A DNA stretch of 54,521 bases, from positions 1 to 54,521 of the forward strand of contig DASYZB010000142.1 of assembly GCA_035946615.1 (NCBI GenBank), written 5' to 3'. Under the pieces are notes generated by a model, which was not told the origin of the DNA, did no database searches, and saw only the letters and a program-made list of their open reading frames with translations. Position numbers and translations under genes: made by a program. Position 1 is the first letter of the stretch; every line of letters starts with the position of its first letter. This DNA comes from Verrucomicrobiia bacterium. Its GTDB lineage: Bacteria; Verrucomicrobiota; Verrucomicrobiia; Limisphaerales; UBA8199. This document shows, one piece after another, positions 35,101-44,349 of the stretch.

Positions 35101-38100
35101 TGGAAGTATCAGTAAACGAGACCGCCAGCGGCACAATGCCGCTAGTGGGACTGGCGGTAAAGCCCGCCACGGGCCAGACCGCGCCAACCCCTGTCAGTGA
35201 ATTGGTGCTGTCGCCGCCATTGCTCGAAACGACAACGGTGTTGCTGAAGCTGGCTGCGCTGGTGGGCGCGAACTGGATAACGAGATTGGTTGAGCCAAAC
35301 CCCGGCAGCGTCAATGGCGTGCCCGACACGATAGTGAATGGCCCGCCGCTGATTGTGGCGACACCGTTGGTTATGGCTGCCCCGCCCTCATTAGTGATTA
35401 CAAAACTAGCCTGCGAACTTGAGCCTACCGACACGATGCCAAAATCCAGACCGCCCGGCGCAATGGCCAATTGCGGCGGCGTCTCTCCGGAGCCGGTAAG
35501 TGCATTGGTGCTGTCGCCCCCGTTGCTGACAAATACAGCCCCGTTGCTGAAGCTGCCGGCGCTGGCCGGGCTGAAGCTGACCTGCACCAACCCCGTTTGA
35601 CCGGGCGAAATGTTGAAAGGCGTGCCGCCGTTAATGCTGAACGGCAACGTGGCGGTAACCGATCCAGTCAGGTTGAGCCCACCGGAATTAACCAGTTGGA
35701 AACTCTGTGTATTGGTCTGTCCAATCACCAGCGTCCCGAAGCTCAACGACGCCGGGCTCACGGTCAACTCCGGCGGCGGCAGGTTCGTCGCCACGATATA
35801 ATTGGCCTGGGTTAGCGTGTTGGTTCCAACCGGACCGGTAACGGTGAGCGAGACGGTGTTGGTGCTGGCCGTGGCGTAGGTATGGTTGAGGCTCACAGCG
35901 GTCGTGTTGGTTGTGGCCCCATCGCCAAATGCCCAGAAACGGTTGGTAATCGTGCCGGTGGAGGTATCGGTAAAGGAGACCGTTAGGGGCGCAACACCGC
36001 TGGTGGGACTGCCACTAAACGCAGCGACCGGCGGGATTGCTCCAACCCCTGTCAGGGAATTACTGCTATCGCCGCCATTGCTCGTCAGAACGACTGCGTT
36101 GCTGAAGCTGGCCGCGCTAGCTGGCGCAAAACGAATGACAAGGTTAGTCCAACCAAAACCCGCCAGGCTAAATGGTGTGCCGGATAGGATGCTGAATGGG
36201 CCGCCGCTAACGGCTGCGACACCGTTGGTGATAGCCGCCCCGCCTTCATTCGTGATGACGAAGCTCGATTGCGAACTCGAACCCACTGCGACGATTCCAA
36301 AGTTTAAACTGACGGGAGCTACCGCCAGTTGGGCCGGGGTAACCCCCGAACCGGTAACGGTGTTGGTGCTGTTGCCGCCGTTGCTGGTAAACACAACCAC
36401 GTTGCTCGAAAAGGTGGCTGTAGTGGGGCTGAAACTTACCTGCACCAGCCCAGTTTGGCCTCCAGCGATTGTAAAAGGGCTGCCACTGCTGATGCTGAAG
36501 GGCGAAGTCGTTGCCGCCGAGCCAGTCAGACTCAGATTGCCTGTGTTGACCACCTGAAAGGTCTGCGTGCTGGTTTGGCTGATGACTACCTGTCCGAAGG
36601 CGAAAGCGGGCGGGCTGAGAGTCAACTGAGGAGGGCTGGAGCCGGGAGCAATCGTCAGGAGCCCTGAGGCGCTGGTGGCTGATTGGCCATCCGGATTGGT
36701 AACGGCGATCGGGCGTGAACCCGTCGTCGCATTGGCTGCAATATCCAACACCGCGGTGATATTGCTCGGATTATTGTAGGTTAAGCTGTTTACAGTGACT
36801 CCGCCCCCATTAATCGCAAGCGCAAGGCGGTTGGAAAAGCCCGTGCCAGGATCAAAAAAGCCGGCGCCATTCGCCGTCGAGCCGGTAATCGAGACGCTCA
36901 CGCTGGCGACGCCCTGGGTCACTGTGTTCGGGCTGCAGCTCAGGGGCGCTGCAGGCGGGGGCGCCAACAATTTTGCCACCTGAACCCCGAAGCCGTTTCC
37001 GGAAAATGCGCACCACTCCTGGATTGTCCACATCGTCATATCATCATCCGGGTCGAGGCTCGTGAATGAGTAGTCGCCCCAACGATGCGGGGTTGAGCCA
37101 TCCGTGGGGTTGTAGGCCGAGGTGCTGGCGGTATAGCTGACGGGCGTGTTCATTGTGCCGAGGCTGTCGCCCACCAGCCGGCCAGTCGTCGCTGCGTCGA
37201 GGTAGTTCGTCGGACCCGCTGTGGTAAAGTCCAGCGCGGCATGACCCTGGCCGGAGACCATGATCGTCCCCATCCAGAAGCTCTGGCTTCCTACCGAGCC
37301 GTTCTGATAAACGATGCCCGATTGGACCACCGCGGGCGTTTGGCCCGTCGGGATGCCCGTTAACTGAAACCATTGAACCCCATTCCTGTCCGCCGATTGG
37401 CGCCGCGACCCAACGCTGCCGCTGCCAGTGACCCCCACGTTGTGCGAAGTCCATAACGAACCATTCCGAAAATGCGCCGCCAATAAGCGGTCATCCAGCC
37501 CGTCAATAGCTGTAGAAGAGCCTTGAACCGTCACATTGATAGGCGGGCCCCAGGTAGTCACCGAAATGGGAATACTGGCCGAAAGAGAGACGCTCGAGCT
37601 TCCGGGGTTTGATACCCGCAGCAAGTCCAGTTGGCTGGTGCTGGAAGCATCGACCCCAATCAGATAGCCTTCCGTCGCTGCAGCGTCGTAATTGTCGGCG
37701 CCATGCACGGTGAAAGGTCCGCTGCCCGAGATAAGCCCGCGAAAGGCCGTCACCTGGATGGGACCCCCGCTGAGGAGTGAACTCTTCTGAATCACAAAGG
37801 CCGTCGTATTGACGAAAGTGCCTGAACTGTTGAAGATACTCACACCCACATACAGCGCATTGGCATCTATCCCCAGCGTCGGGTAATCGGCAAAATCCCC
37901 CGTGTCCGAATTCGGGGCCGTTCCGACCTGGTCCTGCTGAAATTGAAAGAAGGTCCAGACCGTGCCGGCGGTGATGATGCTCGAGTCGCTCATGGCCATC
38001 ATCACACGATTGGGCAGTGTCCCCTTCTGGCCGGGGACATCGATCATTGTGATAAACCAACGCCCGCAGAGCCGATCATAACGGATTCGCGGGTCGGTGG

Positions 38101-38632
38101 TGAAATTGGACCCTGGAGTCATCACCGAGTTGAAGAATATATCTGTGGTGACATCAATGGCTCCATCTTTCGACCCGGTTGTTTTGTCGAACGAGCGCAC
38201 CCGCCCATTGAGCGCGATAATGAATTGAGTCGGGCCCACAGCCCCCATCGTATCGGGCGGCCAGCCCGAGCAATCATTGAAAGTTGCCGCCGTAAAATTG
38301 ATCGTGGGGCTGACGGTCTGCGCAATGAGCGGTTGAGGGGACACCCCCGCGGTTTGATTGTTCGGTTGCTGGAAGCTGGCTTGATTGGTTGATGCGGTGC
38401 TCTGCGGTTTGAGGACATGCCGAGGCGCAACGTGCAGCACCTTCGGTTTGCCGGCCTGCTCTTTGTCTTTGGTCACAATTTGCGCTGTGGTTTGCCGGAC
38501 CCCAGGTGCCCCATGCCAGGCTTGGCCCGAAACTCCGGACCCGGCTTGGCTTCGGCCAGTCAAAGCCAAACCCAGAAGAGCCCAAAAATAGAAAAGTCGT
38601 TTGAGCAAATTCGTCGGGCGGATTAGATGCAT
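32168..38632 (-). CDS. Giant secreted protein with alternating HYDIN/ASH-type and PKD repeats
   Basis: A 2154-residue exported protein with a signal peptide (LLKRLFYFWALLGLALTGRSQ). Residues about 90-560 form a unique N-terminal domain (starting NFTAATFNDCSGWPPDTMGA), perhaps a propeller. A TIG/IPT-like domain follows (about 565-660, SVSITGSTANGAGFFDPGTG). From about 667 to 2097 there are five copies of a 286-residue block, each made of two choice-of-anchor-D/ASH-like modules (LSFGSLVIGQTNTQTFQLVN, then LDFGIVAVGSS.QASFVITNEGG) and one PKD domain (VSFTDTSTGTITNRFWAFGDG). It ends with a domain closing GTQFFRVQVN. It probably forms an extended surface stalk. It shares no promoter with neighbours that can be seen; the next gene is convergent-free at 38633-39017. 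Confidence 0.86.
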   Translation of the reverse strand: MHLIRPTNLLKRLFYFWALLGLALTGRSQAGSGVSGQAWHGAPGVRQTTAQIVTKDKEQAGKPKVLHVAPRHVLKPQSTASTNQASFQQPNNQTAGVSPQPLIAQTVSPTINFTAATFNDCSGWPPDTMGAVGPTQFIIALNGRVRSFDKTTGSKDGAIDVTTDIFFNSVMTPGSNFTTDPRIRYDRLCGRWFITMIDVPGQKGTLPNRVMMAMSDSSIITAGTVWTFFQFQQDQVGTAPNSDTGDFADYPTLGIDANALYVGVSIFNSSGTFVNTTAFVIQKSSLLSGGPIQVTAFRGLISGSGPFTVHGADNYDAAATEGYLIGVDASSTSQLDLLRVSNPGSSSVSLSASIPISVTTWGPPINVTVQGSSTAIDGLDDRLLAAHFRNGSLWTSHNVGVTGSGSVGSRRQSADRNGVQWFQLTGIPTGQTPAVVQSGIVYQNGSVGSQSFWMGTIMVSGQGHAALDFTTAGPTNYLDAATTGRLVGDSLGTMNTPVSYTASTSAYNPTDGSTPHRWGDYSFTSLDPDDDMTMWTIQEWCAFSGNGFGVQVAKLLAPPPAAPLSCSPNTVTQGVASVSVSITGSTANGAGFFDPGTGFSNRLALAINGGGVTVNSLTYNNPSNITAVLDIAANATTGSRPIAVTNPDGQSATSASGLLTIAPGSSPPQLTLSPPAFAFGQVVISQTSTQTFQVVNTGNLSLTGSAATTSPFSISSGSPFTIAGGQTGLVQVSFSPTTATFSSNVVVFTSNGGNSTNTVTGSGVTPAQLAVAPVSLNFGIVAVGSSSQSSFVITNEGGAAITNGVAAVSGGPFSILSGTPFSLAGFGWTNLVIRFAPASAASFSNAVVLTSNGGDSSNSLTGVGAIPPVAAFSGSPTSGVAPLTVSFTDTSTGTITNRFWAFGDGATTNTTAVSLNHTYATASTNTVSLTVTGPVGTNTLTQANYIVATNLPPPELTVSPASLSFGTLVIGQTNTQSFQLVNSGGLNLTGSVTATLPFSINGGTPFNISPGQTGLVQVSFSPASAGSFSNGAVFVSNGGDSTNALTGSGETPPQLAIAPGGLDFGIVSVGSSSQASFVITNEGGAAITNGVATISGGPFTIVSGTPLTLPGFGSTNLVIQFAPTSAASFSNTVVVSSNGGDSTNSLTGVGAVWPVAGFTASPTSGIVPLAVSFTDTSTGTITNRFWAFGDGATTNTTAVNLNHTYVTASTNSVTLTVTGPVGTNTLIQANYIVATNLPPPQLTLSPASLSFGSLVIGQTNTQTFQLVNSGGLTLTGSVATTLPFTIGSGTPYNIAPGQTGLVQVSFSPTSSGNFSNTAVFLSNGGDSTNALTGSAATPPHLAIAPGGLDFGTVAVGSSLQASFVITNEGGGAITNGAATVSGGPFSILSGTPFILPGFGSTNLVVQFAPASAADFSNMVVITSNGGNSTNSLTGVGAIPPIAGFSGSPTTGLAPLTVSFTDTSAGTITNRFWVFGDGASTNTTAVSLNHTYVSAGTNTVTLTVTGPVGTNTFTQANYIVATNLPPPQLTLSPALLSFGTLVIGQTNTQSFQLVNSGGLTLTGSVSAILPFALSSGSPFNIAPGQTGLVQVTFSPTSAGSFSNAAVFASNGGDSTNALTGSGLTPPQLATTPASLDFGIVAVGSSLQASFVITNEGGAAITNGAATVSGGPFSILSGTPFTLPGFGSTNLVVQFAPPSAANFSNLVVLTSNGGNSTNSLMGVGAIPPVAGFSGSPISGLAPLTVTFTDTSTGTITNRFWAFGDGATTNTAAVNLNHTYATASTNSVTLTVTGPVRTNTLTQANYIVATNPPPPQLTLSPASLSFGSLVIGQTNTQTFQLVNSGGLTLTGSVATTSPFAIRSGAAFDIAPSQTGLVQVTFNPTSAGSFSNAAVFISNGGDSTNALTGSAVTPPQLGIKPFSLDFGAVAVGSTSQASFVITNEGGAAITNGIATVGNGTFSILSGTPFTLAGFGSTNLVVQFAPASEANFSNVVVLSSNGGNSTNSLTGLGAIPPVASFTGSPTSGLAPLTVSFTDASTGTITNRLWSFGDGTSTNTAAVSLNHTYASAGTNTVTLTVSGALGTDGLAQAAFIEVTNLGPVTITIQLLNSQVQLLWSGGTLQSAPRPAGPFTNVSGAISPYIIPLPAGTQFFRVQVN
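32350..36640. repeat. Five tandem copies of an 858-bp coding repeat
   Basis: Landmarks in the DNA recur at exact 858-bp steps: the phrase around tcgtcgccacgat begins at 33211, 34069, 34927 and 35785. The unit (286 codons) encodes ASH-ASH-PKD modules of the 2154-residue protein. Conservation is strong at DNA level, including synonymous sites. The first unit toward the N-terminus (36640 side) is the most diverged, the inner ones most alike. Outer limits are approximate. Confidence 0.92.
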
Positions 38633-38963
38633 AGGAAGGAGCGCAGAGCAGGAGCCGGCAGACCCACGCCGGAATTTGGGCAGTGCCCGAGGTCATTCAT
38701 AGCAGCAGATTTGTTTTCGACTATGCTCGTATCAGGAGAAGCAGGACGGGTGCCATGAAAACGCCATGCAATCCCCGGCATCACTGGCATTAACGTACCA
38801 GAGTGCGCGAAGCATCTTGGACTGCGGTAGTCCTCTAACGCTTTTGGAGGTCCTTCCACTCTAACCATTGGCCGCCAATTCAACGCCACTGAACGTTCCT
38901 ATTGGAGACCCCACCGCTGAAAGATATGAGATGCGCTCCCGCCGCTTTTTTGGCAAACTCCAG

Positions 38964-38992
38964 TTGACAAAAGCAGACGGAGATCGGAGAAT
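38964..38992 (+). promoter_or_regulatory. Candidate promoter of the sulfate-assimilation operon
   Basis: TTGACA (38964-38969), 17-bp spacer, GAGAAT (38987-38992, 4 of 6). It lies 25 bp before the start codon of the sulfite reductase gene and is the only good -35 in the 385-bp gap (38633-39017), which otherwise shows no gene. A CysB-type or SAM riboswitch was looked for and not seen. Confidence 0.5.
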
Positions 38993-39017
38993 CATTACTA
39001 ACATAGGCAACTAACTT

Positions 39018-40712
39018 ATGATTTCAGCAAGTCAATCTATTAAACTCGCTCGCAATGAGGGACTTAAGGAAAATAATCCGCTGCTTTGCGGGACAATCGC
39101 TCAAACATTGGCAGATTCTGCCACAGACCGTTTTTCGGAGGACGATTACGAGTTTCTGAAGTTTCATGGGATTTATCAGCAGGATGATCGGGACCAGCGG
39201 AAAATAGGCAAGCATTACATGCTGATGGTGCGCACGAAATTTCCTGGGGGTGTGCTGAGCGCTCCACAGTACGTGGCGTGCGACGAATTAACCGGCCAAT
39301 ACGGGAACAATACCATGCGGATAACGACCCGGCAGGACTTCCAATTCCATGGCATTCTCAAAGGGAATTTGCGCCAAAGCATGAAGCATTTGAACGAGGC
39401 GCTGGTAACGACGATTGCGGCCTGCGGCGATGTCGAGCGCAACGTGATGGCACCACCCACGCCTGCCACCAGTCCGCTGGTGGACCAAGTCCTGGCTGAG
39501 GCGCGAGCGCTTTCGGGCAAACTGGCGCCCAAGACGCCGGCCTATCACACAATATGGATTGAGGGCAAGGAATTGGACCTCACGACCGAAAGCAGCGCCG
39601 AGTTTGTTGACCCGCTCTACGGCAAAACGTATCTGCCGCGCAAGTTTAAGACCTGTTTTGCCATCCCACCGCTGAACGACGTGGATGTATTCACCAATGA
39701 CTTGGGCTACATAGTAATCGAAGAGCCAGGGCGGTTGGCCGGCTACAATCTCCTGGCAGGGGGCGGCTTGGGGATGTCCCACGGCAACGCGCAGACCTTC
39801 CCCCGCCTTGCGGATGTGGTGGGGTTTATCCGCCCTGAGCACCTGGAAGTCATGACCAAAGCGGTCATTACCATTCACCGCGACTTTGGAGACCGGACCA
39901 ATCGGAAACATGCCCGGCTGAAATATATCATCGAAGAGCGTGGAGTGGATTGGTTCCGTATTGAACTGGAGCAGCGAACGGGCATCAAGGTCGAACCCGC
40001 CCGGCCATTCCAGTTCACCAAACAAGGCGACTTGCTCGGTTGGAATCAGCAGACCAACGGCAACTTTTTCCTCGGGCTCTTCGTCGAGAATGGCCGCATC
40101 AAAGATTTCGACGGTTACCGCCTCAAGTCCGGTCTGCGACGAGTCATCGAACAGTTCAAGCCCGAGGTGCGCTTGACTCCGTCGCAAAACATTCTGCTGG
40201 TGAATGTGAAGCCGGAACAGCGCGCCGCAATTGAACAAACACTGGCCGAACATGGCGTTTCAGTGGCGAATCCATTCAGCCGCACGCGCCTGGCCTCGAT
40301 GGCCTGCCCCGCCTTGCCTACGTGCGGCCTGGCGCTGGCAGAATCCGAACGAGTCCTGCCCGGCATTCTGACCCAGATCGAGCGGCTCCAAGCGGAATTA
40401 AACATTCCCCAAGAGGAACTCATTGTCCGGATGACCGGCTGCCCAAACGGCTGCGCCCGGCCTTACACGGCTGAGATCGCCTTTGTCGGCAAAGGGCCCA
40501 ACAAATACCAGATTTATCTTGGCGGCAATGAGGCCAGCACCCGGCTCAACCGGGTCTATAAGGACTCCGTGAAGAGCGATGACCTCATCGCCGAAGTCCG
40601 AGCGGTGCTGGTCCGCTATCTTCAAGAGCGCCAGCCGGTCGAGCGGTTGGGTGATTTCTGCCGGCGTGTTATCTGGGCCGAACCGGCGCTGGCCGGCCAA
40701 CCGGCGCATTAA
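39018..40712 (+). CDS. Ferredoxin-dependent sulfite (or nitrite) reductase, siroheme protein
   Basis: Siroheme/[4Fe-4S] reductase of 564 residues that reduces sulfite to sulfide with six electrons. The C-terminal cluster ligands are visible: ACPALPTCGLA (C-x5-C) and MTGCPNGCARPYTAEIAFVG (C-x3-C), the last Cys bridging to siroheme. The N-terminal half contains RITTRQDFQFHGI, typical of the paired sulfite/nitrite reductase fold, and GGGLGMSHG. Sequence alone leaves a nitrite reductase possible, but the operon (cysH, cysD, cysNC downstream) makes sulfite the likely substrate. Electron donor: no flavoprotein subunit (CysJ) is present, so ferredoxin is probable. The start follows a candidate promoter, and cysH starts 23 bp after its stop. 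Confidence 0.92.
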   Translation: MISASQSIKLARNEGLKENNPLLCGTIAQTLADSATDRFSEDDYEFLKFHGIYQQDDRDQRKIGKHYMLMVRTKFPGGVLSAPQYVACDELTGQYGNNTMRITTRQDFQFHGILKGNLRQSMKHLNEALVTTIAACGDVERNVMAPPTPATSPLVDQVLAEARALSGKLAPKTPAYHTIWIEGKELDLTTESSAEFVDPLYGKTYLPRKFKTCFAIPPLNDVDVFTNDLGYIVIEEPGRLAGYNLLAGGGLGMSHGNAQTFPRLADVVGFIRPEHLEVMTKAVITIHRDFGDRTNRKHARLKYIIEERGVDWFRIELEQRTGIKVEPARPFQFTKQGDLLGWNQQTNGNFFLGLFVENGRIKDFDGYRLKSGLRRVIEQFKPEVRLTPSQNILLVNVKPEQRAAIEQTLAEHGVSVANPFSRTRLASMACPALPTCGLALAESERVLPGILTQIERLQAELNIPQEELIVRMTGCPNGCARPYTAEIAFVGKGPNKYQIYLGGNEASTRLNRVYKDSVKSDDLIAEVRAVLVRYLQERQPVERLGDFCRRVIWAEPALAGQPAH

Positions 40713-40735
40713 CCGCTTCAATTTACAGGACCATC

Positions 40736-41485
40736 TTGCAAAGCGCAGTCCAGAAACTTACGCCCGCGGAGGTCCGTTGGCTAAACGAGCAGTTCAATCA
40801 GCAACGGACCGAGCAAATCCTTGAATGGGGCTGGCGCCGATTCGGCAACCGGGCTGCCATCGGCACTAGTTTTCAAGGGGCCGGTCTGGTGATGATCCAT
40901 CTGGCGAAGAAGGATGGATTGCCTTTGCCTGTATTCACCCTGGATACGGGCCTGCTTTTTCCGGAAACGATTGCTTTGAAAAAACGGCTCGAAGACTTTT
41001 TCGGACTGACCATTGAATCGCTTGAACCCGACTTAACTGTTGCGGAACAGGCCGATATTAACGGGCCGGAATTATGGAAGCGCGACCCAGACCTGTGCTG
41101 CACAATTCGCAAGGTCCTGCCGCTGCGGGATAAGTTGTCCGAACTCGATTGCTGGATTACCGGCTTGCGCCGCCAGCAATCCGACACCCGCGCCGGCATT
41201 GGAATCATCGAGCTGTATGCCTTTGACGAGGCCTCAGGGCAGGACATCGTGAAACTCAATCCGATGGCCAATTGGACACGTGAGGCCGTTTGGGATTACC
41301 TGCGCGCCCATCAGATTCCCTACAACCCGTTGCACCTCCAGGGCTACGGTTCGATCGGATGCCAGCCTTGCACGCGCCGCGCCGCCAATGGCGAGAATGA
41401 ACGCGCTGGCCGCTGGACCGGGTTTAACAAAGTCGAGTGCGGCATCCACACCTTCATGCCCAAGAAGATCGATTTCCAGATTTGA
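40736..41485 (+). CDS. cysH: Phosphoadenylyl/adenylyl-sulfate reductase
   Basis: A 249-residue thioredoxin-dependent reductase that converts APS or PAPS to sulfite. Motifs: [17 protein letters not shown] (nucleotide-binding start), [47 protein letters not shown], and the catalytic ECGIHTFMP near the C-terminus. The cysteine pairs CC and CxxC are those of [4Fe-4S] APS-type reductases; PAPS-specific enzymes of E. coli type lack them. So the substrate may be APS, even though a CysC domain is present downstream. It lies 23 bp after the sulfite reductase and 2 bp before cysD. Confidence 0.95.
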   Translation: MQSAVQKLTPAEVRWLNEQFNQQRTEQILEWGWRRFGNRAAIGTSFQGAGLVMIHLAKKDGLPLPVFTLDTGLLFPETIALKKRLEDFFGLTIESLEPDLTVAEQADINGPELWKRDPDLCCTIRKVLPLRDKLSELDCWITGLRRQQSDTRAGIGIIELYAFDEASGQDIVKLNPMANWTREAVWDYLRAHQIPYNPLHLQGYGSIGCQPCTRRAANGENERAGRWTGFNKVECGIHTFMPKKIDFQI

Positions 41486-41487
41486 CC

Positions 41488-42300
41488 ATGGATTATTTAT
41501 CAAAACTCGAAAACCAAAGCATTTACATCCTGCGGGAGGCTTTTAATAAGTTTGATAACCTGGCGATGCTCTGGAGCATCGGCAAAGACTCGACCGTGCT
41601 GCTGTGGCTGGCGCGCAAGGCCTTTCTGGGCCATGTGCCCTTCCCGCTCGTGCACGTCGATACGACCTATAAGATCGAGTCGATGATCCAGTATCGCGAC
41701 CAGTTGGTTAAGGATTGGAACCTGCAGTTGGTGGTGGGCAAGAACGAGGCCGTCCTCAAGAGCGGTGTCACTTACCCCAACGGCAAAGCCACGCGTGTCG
41801 AATGCTGCGGCACCCTCAAGAAAGACGCCCTCAAAGAGGTCCTGGACAAACACCACTTCACCGGGGTCATTGTGGGGGTGCGCCGCGATGAAGAACCGAC
41901 CCGGGCCAAAGAGCGCTACTTCAGCCCCCGCGACAAGAACATGGAATGGAATGTCGAAGACCAGCCCCCCGAGCTTTGGGACCAGTTCAAAACCGATTTT
42001 GATAAAGGAACCCATATCCGCATTCACCCGCTGTTGCATTGGACCGAGCTGAATGTCTGGGAGTACATCGAACGCGAGCAAATCCCGGTCATCCCCCTCT
42101 ATTTTGCGAATGCAAAGGGCGAACGCTACCGCAGTCTCGGGTGCGCCCCGTGCACGTTCCCGATCAAATCAAACGCCAGGACCGTGCGCGACATCATCGA
42201 AGAACTGCGCCATACCAAAACCCCGGAACGGGCTGGCCGCGCCCAGGATAAAGAGAGCGAAGACGCCTTCGAGAAACTGCGCCGCGACGGCTACATGTGA
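41488..42300 (+). CDS. cysD: Sulfate adenylyltransferase subunit 2
   Basis: CysD is the catalytic subunit of ATP sulfurylase, forming APS from sulfate and ATP with GTP hydrolysis by CysN. The 270-residue protein begins [19 protein letters not shown] and has the PP-loop [19 protein letters not shown]. It continues with [47 protein letters not shown], and ends RRDGYM, which is typical. The start at 41488 lies 2 bp after the cysH stop; an upstream in-frame start inside cysH is not homologous. It is 13 bp before cysNC. Confidence 0.97.
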   Translation: MDYLSKLENQSIYILREAFNKFDNLAMLWSIGKDSTVLLWLARKAFLGHVPFPLVHVDTTYKIESMIQYRDQLVKDWNLQLVVGKNEAVLKSGVTYPNGKATRVECCGTLKKDALKEVLDKHHFTGVIVGVRRDEEPTRAKERYFSPRDKNMEWNVEDQPPELWDQFKTDFDKGTHIRIHPLLHWTELNVWEYIEREQIPVIPLYFANAKGERYRSLGCAPCTFPIKSNARTVRDIIEELRHTKTPERAGRAQDKESEDAFEKLRRDGYM

Positions 42301-42313
42301 GCGATAACTAAAA

Positions 42314-44215
42314 ATGATTTCTTCCAACGGCAGCGTTCCCAGCGAGCAGCTTAAGATCGTCATTGTCGGCCATGTGGACCATGGCAAATCGACCTTTGTT
42401 GGCCGGCTCTTTCACGACACCGGCTCGTTGCCCGACGGCAAGCTCGAACAACTCCAGAAAATCGCCGAGCGCCGCGGGGTCCCTTTCGAGTGGGCCAACC
42501 TGATGGATGCCCTGCAGTCTGAGCGCGACCAAAATATTACGATCGACACAGCCCAGATTTGGTTTCAAACACGCCGCCGCCAGTACGTCATCATCGATGC
42601 GCCCGGGCACAAGGAATTCCTGAAGAACATGGTCACCGGGGCGGCCAACGCCGAGGCGGCGCTGCTGCTCATCGACGCCCACGAAGGCGTGCAGGAGAAC
42701 TCGCGCCGGCACGGTTACCTGTTGAACCTGCTGGGCATCCGGCAGATTGCAGTGCTGGTCAACAAGATGGACCTGCAAGCCTACAGCCAGGCGCGGTTCA
42801 ACCAGATCGAGGCCGAGTATCGGGCCTGGCTGAAGACGGTGGGCGTCGAGCCCAAAGTTTTTATCCCAATCGCCGCCAGGCACGGAGACAACATCGCTAC
42901 GCGCAGCGCCAACACCCCCTGGTGGCGCGGCCCGACGGTGCTCGAGACCTTGGACGAGTTTCAGGTTGCCGAGTTGCCCAAACACCAGCCGCTGCGGCTG
43001 CCGATACAGGATGTGTATCGGTTCGATCACCGCCGCGTTCTGGCCGGGCGCATCGAGTCCGGCACAATCAAAGTCGGCGATCGGCTCGTATTCTCCCCAA
43101 CCAACAAAACCAGCGCAGTTAAAACCATCGAACGCTGGAATGCGCCAGCCAGCGACACCGCGTCGGCGGGCGAATCGATTGGAATCACCTTGGCCGAACA
43201 AATCTTCGTGGCGCGCGGGGCGATTGCGGCCCTCGAATCCGCGCCGCCCTTCGAGCTGTCGAGCTTCAAGGCGCGCCTGTTTTGGCTGGGCAAACAACCC
43301 TTCAAACCCGGCAAGGCTTACAAGCTCAAGCTGGCCACCCAGGAGGTTGATTGCCATATCGAATCGATAGAAAAAATCATCGACGCTTCCTCATTGGAAC
43401 CCGTTTCGCGCCAAGAGACGGATAGGTTTGTGGGCCGGCATGAAGTGGCCGAGTTGACGCTCCATACGAAAAAGCCGGTTGCCTTTGACATCCACTCCGA
43501 GATCGTTTCTACAGGCCGCTTTGTTATTGTCGATGGTTTCGACGTGGCGGGTGGCGGCATCATTGCCCCGGGCAATTACCCGCGCCGGACTCATGACTCG
43601 GCCAATAAGAGCAACAATATCTACTGGAGCCTGGGCAAGATAACCACGCGCCAGCGCGAACTGCGCAACGGCCATCGCGGCTGCGTCATCTGGCTGACTG
43701 GCCTGTCGAGTGCCGGCAAATCTACCATCGCCACCGAACTCGAACGCGAGCTGTTCGCGCTCGGGCGGCACGCCTATGTGCTGGATGGCGACAATATCCG
43801 CCATGGCCTCGGGGCGGACCTCGGTTTTTCCCCCAAAGACCGCGCCGAGAACATCCGGCGCATCGGCGAGGTGGCGAAACTATTTGCCGATGCCGGGGTG
43901 ATTTGCATCACTGCCTTTATTTCTCCATACCGGGCAGACCGCGACCTGGTCCGCAAGATTCTTCCCGAAGGCCGTTTTATCGAGGTCTTTGTCAATGCGC
44001 CGCTGGAAATTTGCGAGCAGCGCGACCCCAAAGGTCTCTATGCCAAGGCGCGCGCGAAAGAGATCAAGGAATTTACCGGCATCTCCGCCCCGTACGAGGC
44101 GCCGCTTACGCCCGAGCTCGAATTGCGCACCGACCAGTTGACAGTGGCCGAATCGGTGACACACATCCTCGATTACCTGCAGGTCCAGGACACCGAAACC
44201 GCCATTTCGATCTGA
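42314..44215 (+). CDS. cysNC: Bifunctional sulfate adenylyltransferase subunit 1 / APS kinase
   Basis: A 633-residue fusion. The N-terminal CysN part is a translation-factor-like GTPase: [22 protein letters not shown] (G1), DAPGHKEF (G3), NKMDL (G4), followed by the beta-barrel domains to about residue 440. The C-terminal part is CysC, APS kinase, with P-loop [13 protein letters not shown] (about 463), [16 protein letters not shown], and [22 protein letters not shown], ending with the PYEAPL... motif. Both halves look intact. The fusion would channel APS to PAPS, while cysH appears APS-type, a combination worth a check. Its stop is followed by a GC-rich stretch ending in TTTTTT (44220-44225) and a dispersed repeat, but no strong hairpin. 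Confidence 0.97.
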   Translation: MISSNGSVPSEQLKIVIVGHVDHGKSTFVGRLFHDTGSLPDGKLEQLQKIAERRGVPFEWANLMDALQSERDQNITIDTAQIWFQTRRRQYVIIDAPGHKEFLKNMVTGAANAEAALLLIDAHEGVQENSRRHGYLLNLLGIRQIAVLVNKMDLQAYSQARFNQIEAEYRAWLKTVGVEPKVFIPIAARHGDNIATRSANTPWWRGPTVLETLDEFQVAELPKHQPLRLPIQDVYRFDHRRVLAGRIESGTIKVGDRLVFSPTNKTSAVKTIERWNAPASDTASAGESIGITLAEQIFVARGAIAALESAPPFELSSFKARLFWLGKQPFKPGKAYKLKLATQEVDCHIESIEKIIDASSLEPVSRQETDRFVGRHEVAELTLHTKKPVAFDIHSEIVSTGRFVIVDGFDVAGGGIIAPGNYPRRTHDSANKSNNIYWSLGKITTRQRELRNGHRGCVIWLTGLSSAGKSTIATELERELFALGRHAYVLDGDNIRHGLGADLGFSPKDRAENIRRIGEVAKLFADAGVICITAFISPYRADRDLVRKILPEGRFIEVFVNAPLEICEQRDPKGLYAKARAKEIKEFTGISAPYEAPLTPELELRTDQLTVAESVTHILDYLQVQDTETAISI

Positions 44216-44248
44216 GGCGTTTTTTCACACGCAGGTCTCGCGCCCGAT

Positions 44249-44277
44249 GTAGGAGACGACGTACGTAAGGAGTCTCT
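44249..44277. repeat. Third copy of the dispersed 15-bp element
   Basis: GTAGGAGACGACGTA (44249-44263) followed by CGTAAGGAGTCTCT, matching the copy at 6018-6042 except for a 4-base insertion (CGTA). It lies between the cysNC stop and the next gene, an operon end, as does the pair at 6018-6106. It keeps the GAGAC...GTCTC hairpin. Confidence 0.8.
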
Positions 44278-44349
44278 TGACCAGTCTCTGAACTCTCCCT
44301 TGAATTCTCTGTTCCGCGAGCGGATGATGGAAACGACTAAAGAGTAGCC

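Noticed and set aside
32454-36557. Several long plus-strand open frames (190-257 codons) opposite the 2154-residue protein
   Set aside because: They repeat with the same 858-bp period, have no start signals or recognisable domains, and are antisense shadows of a repetitive gene with low stop density.
39018-40712. Assignment of the siroheme reductase as nitrite reductase
   Set aside because: Possible from sequence, but the immediate operon is sulfate assimilation and no nitrate genes are present.
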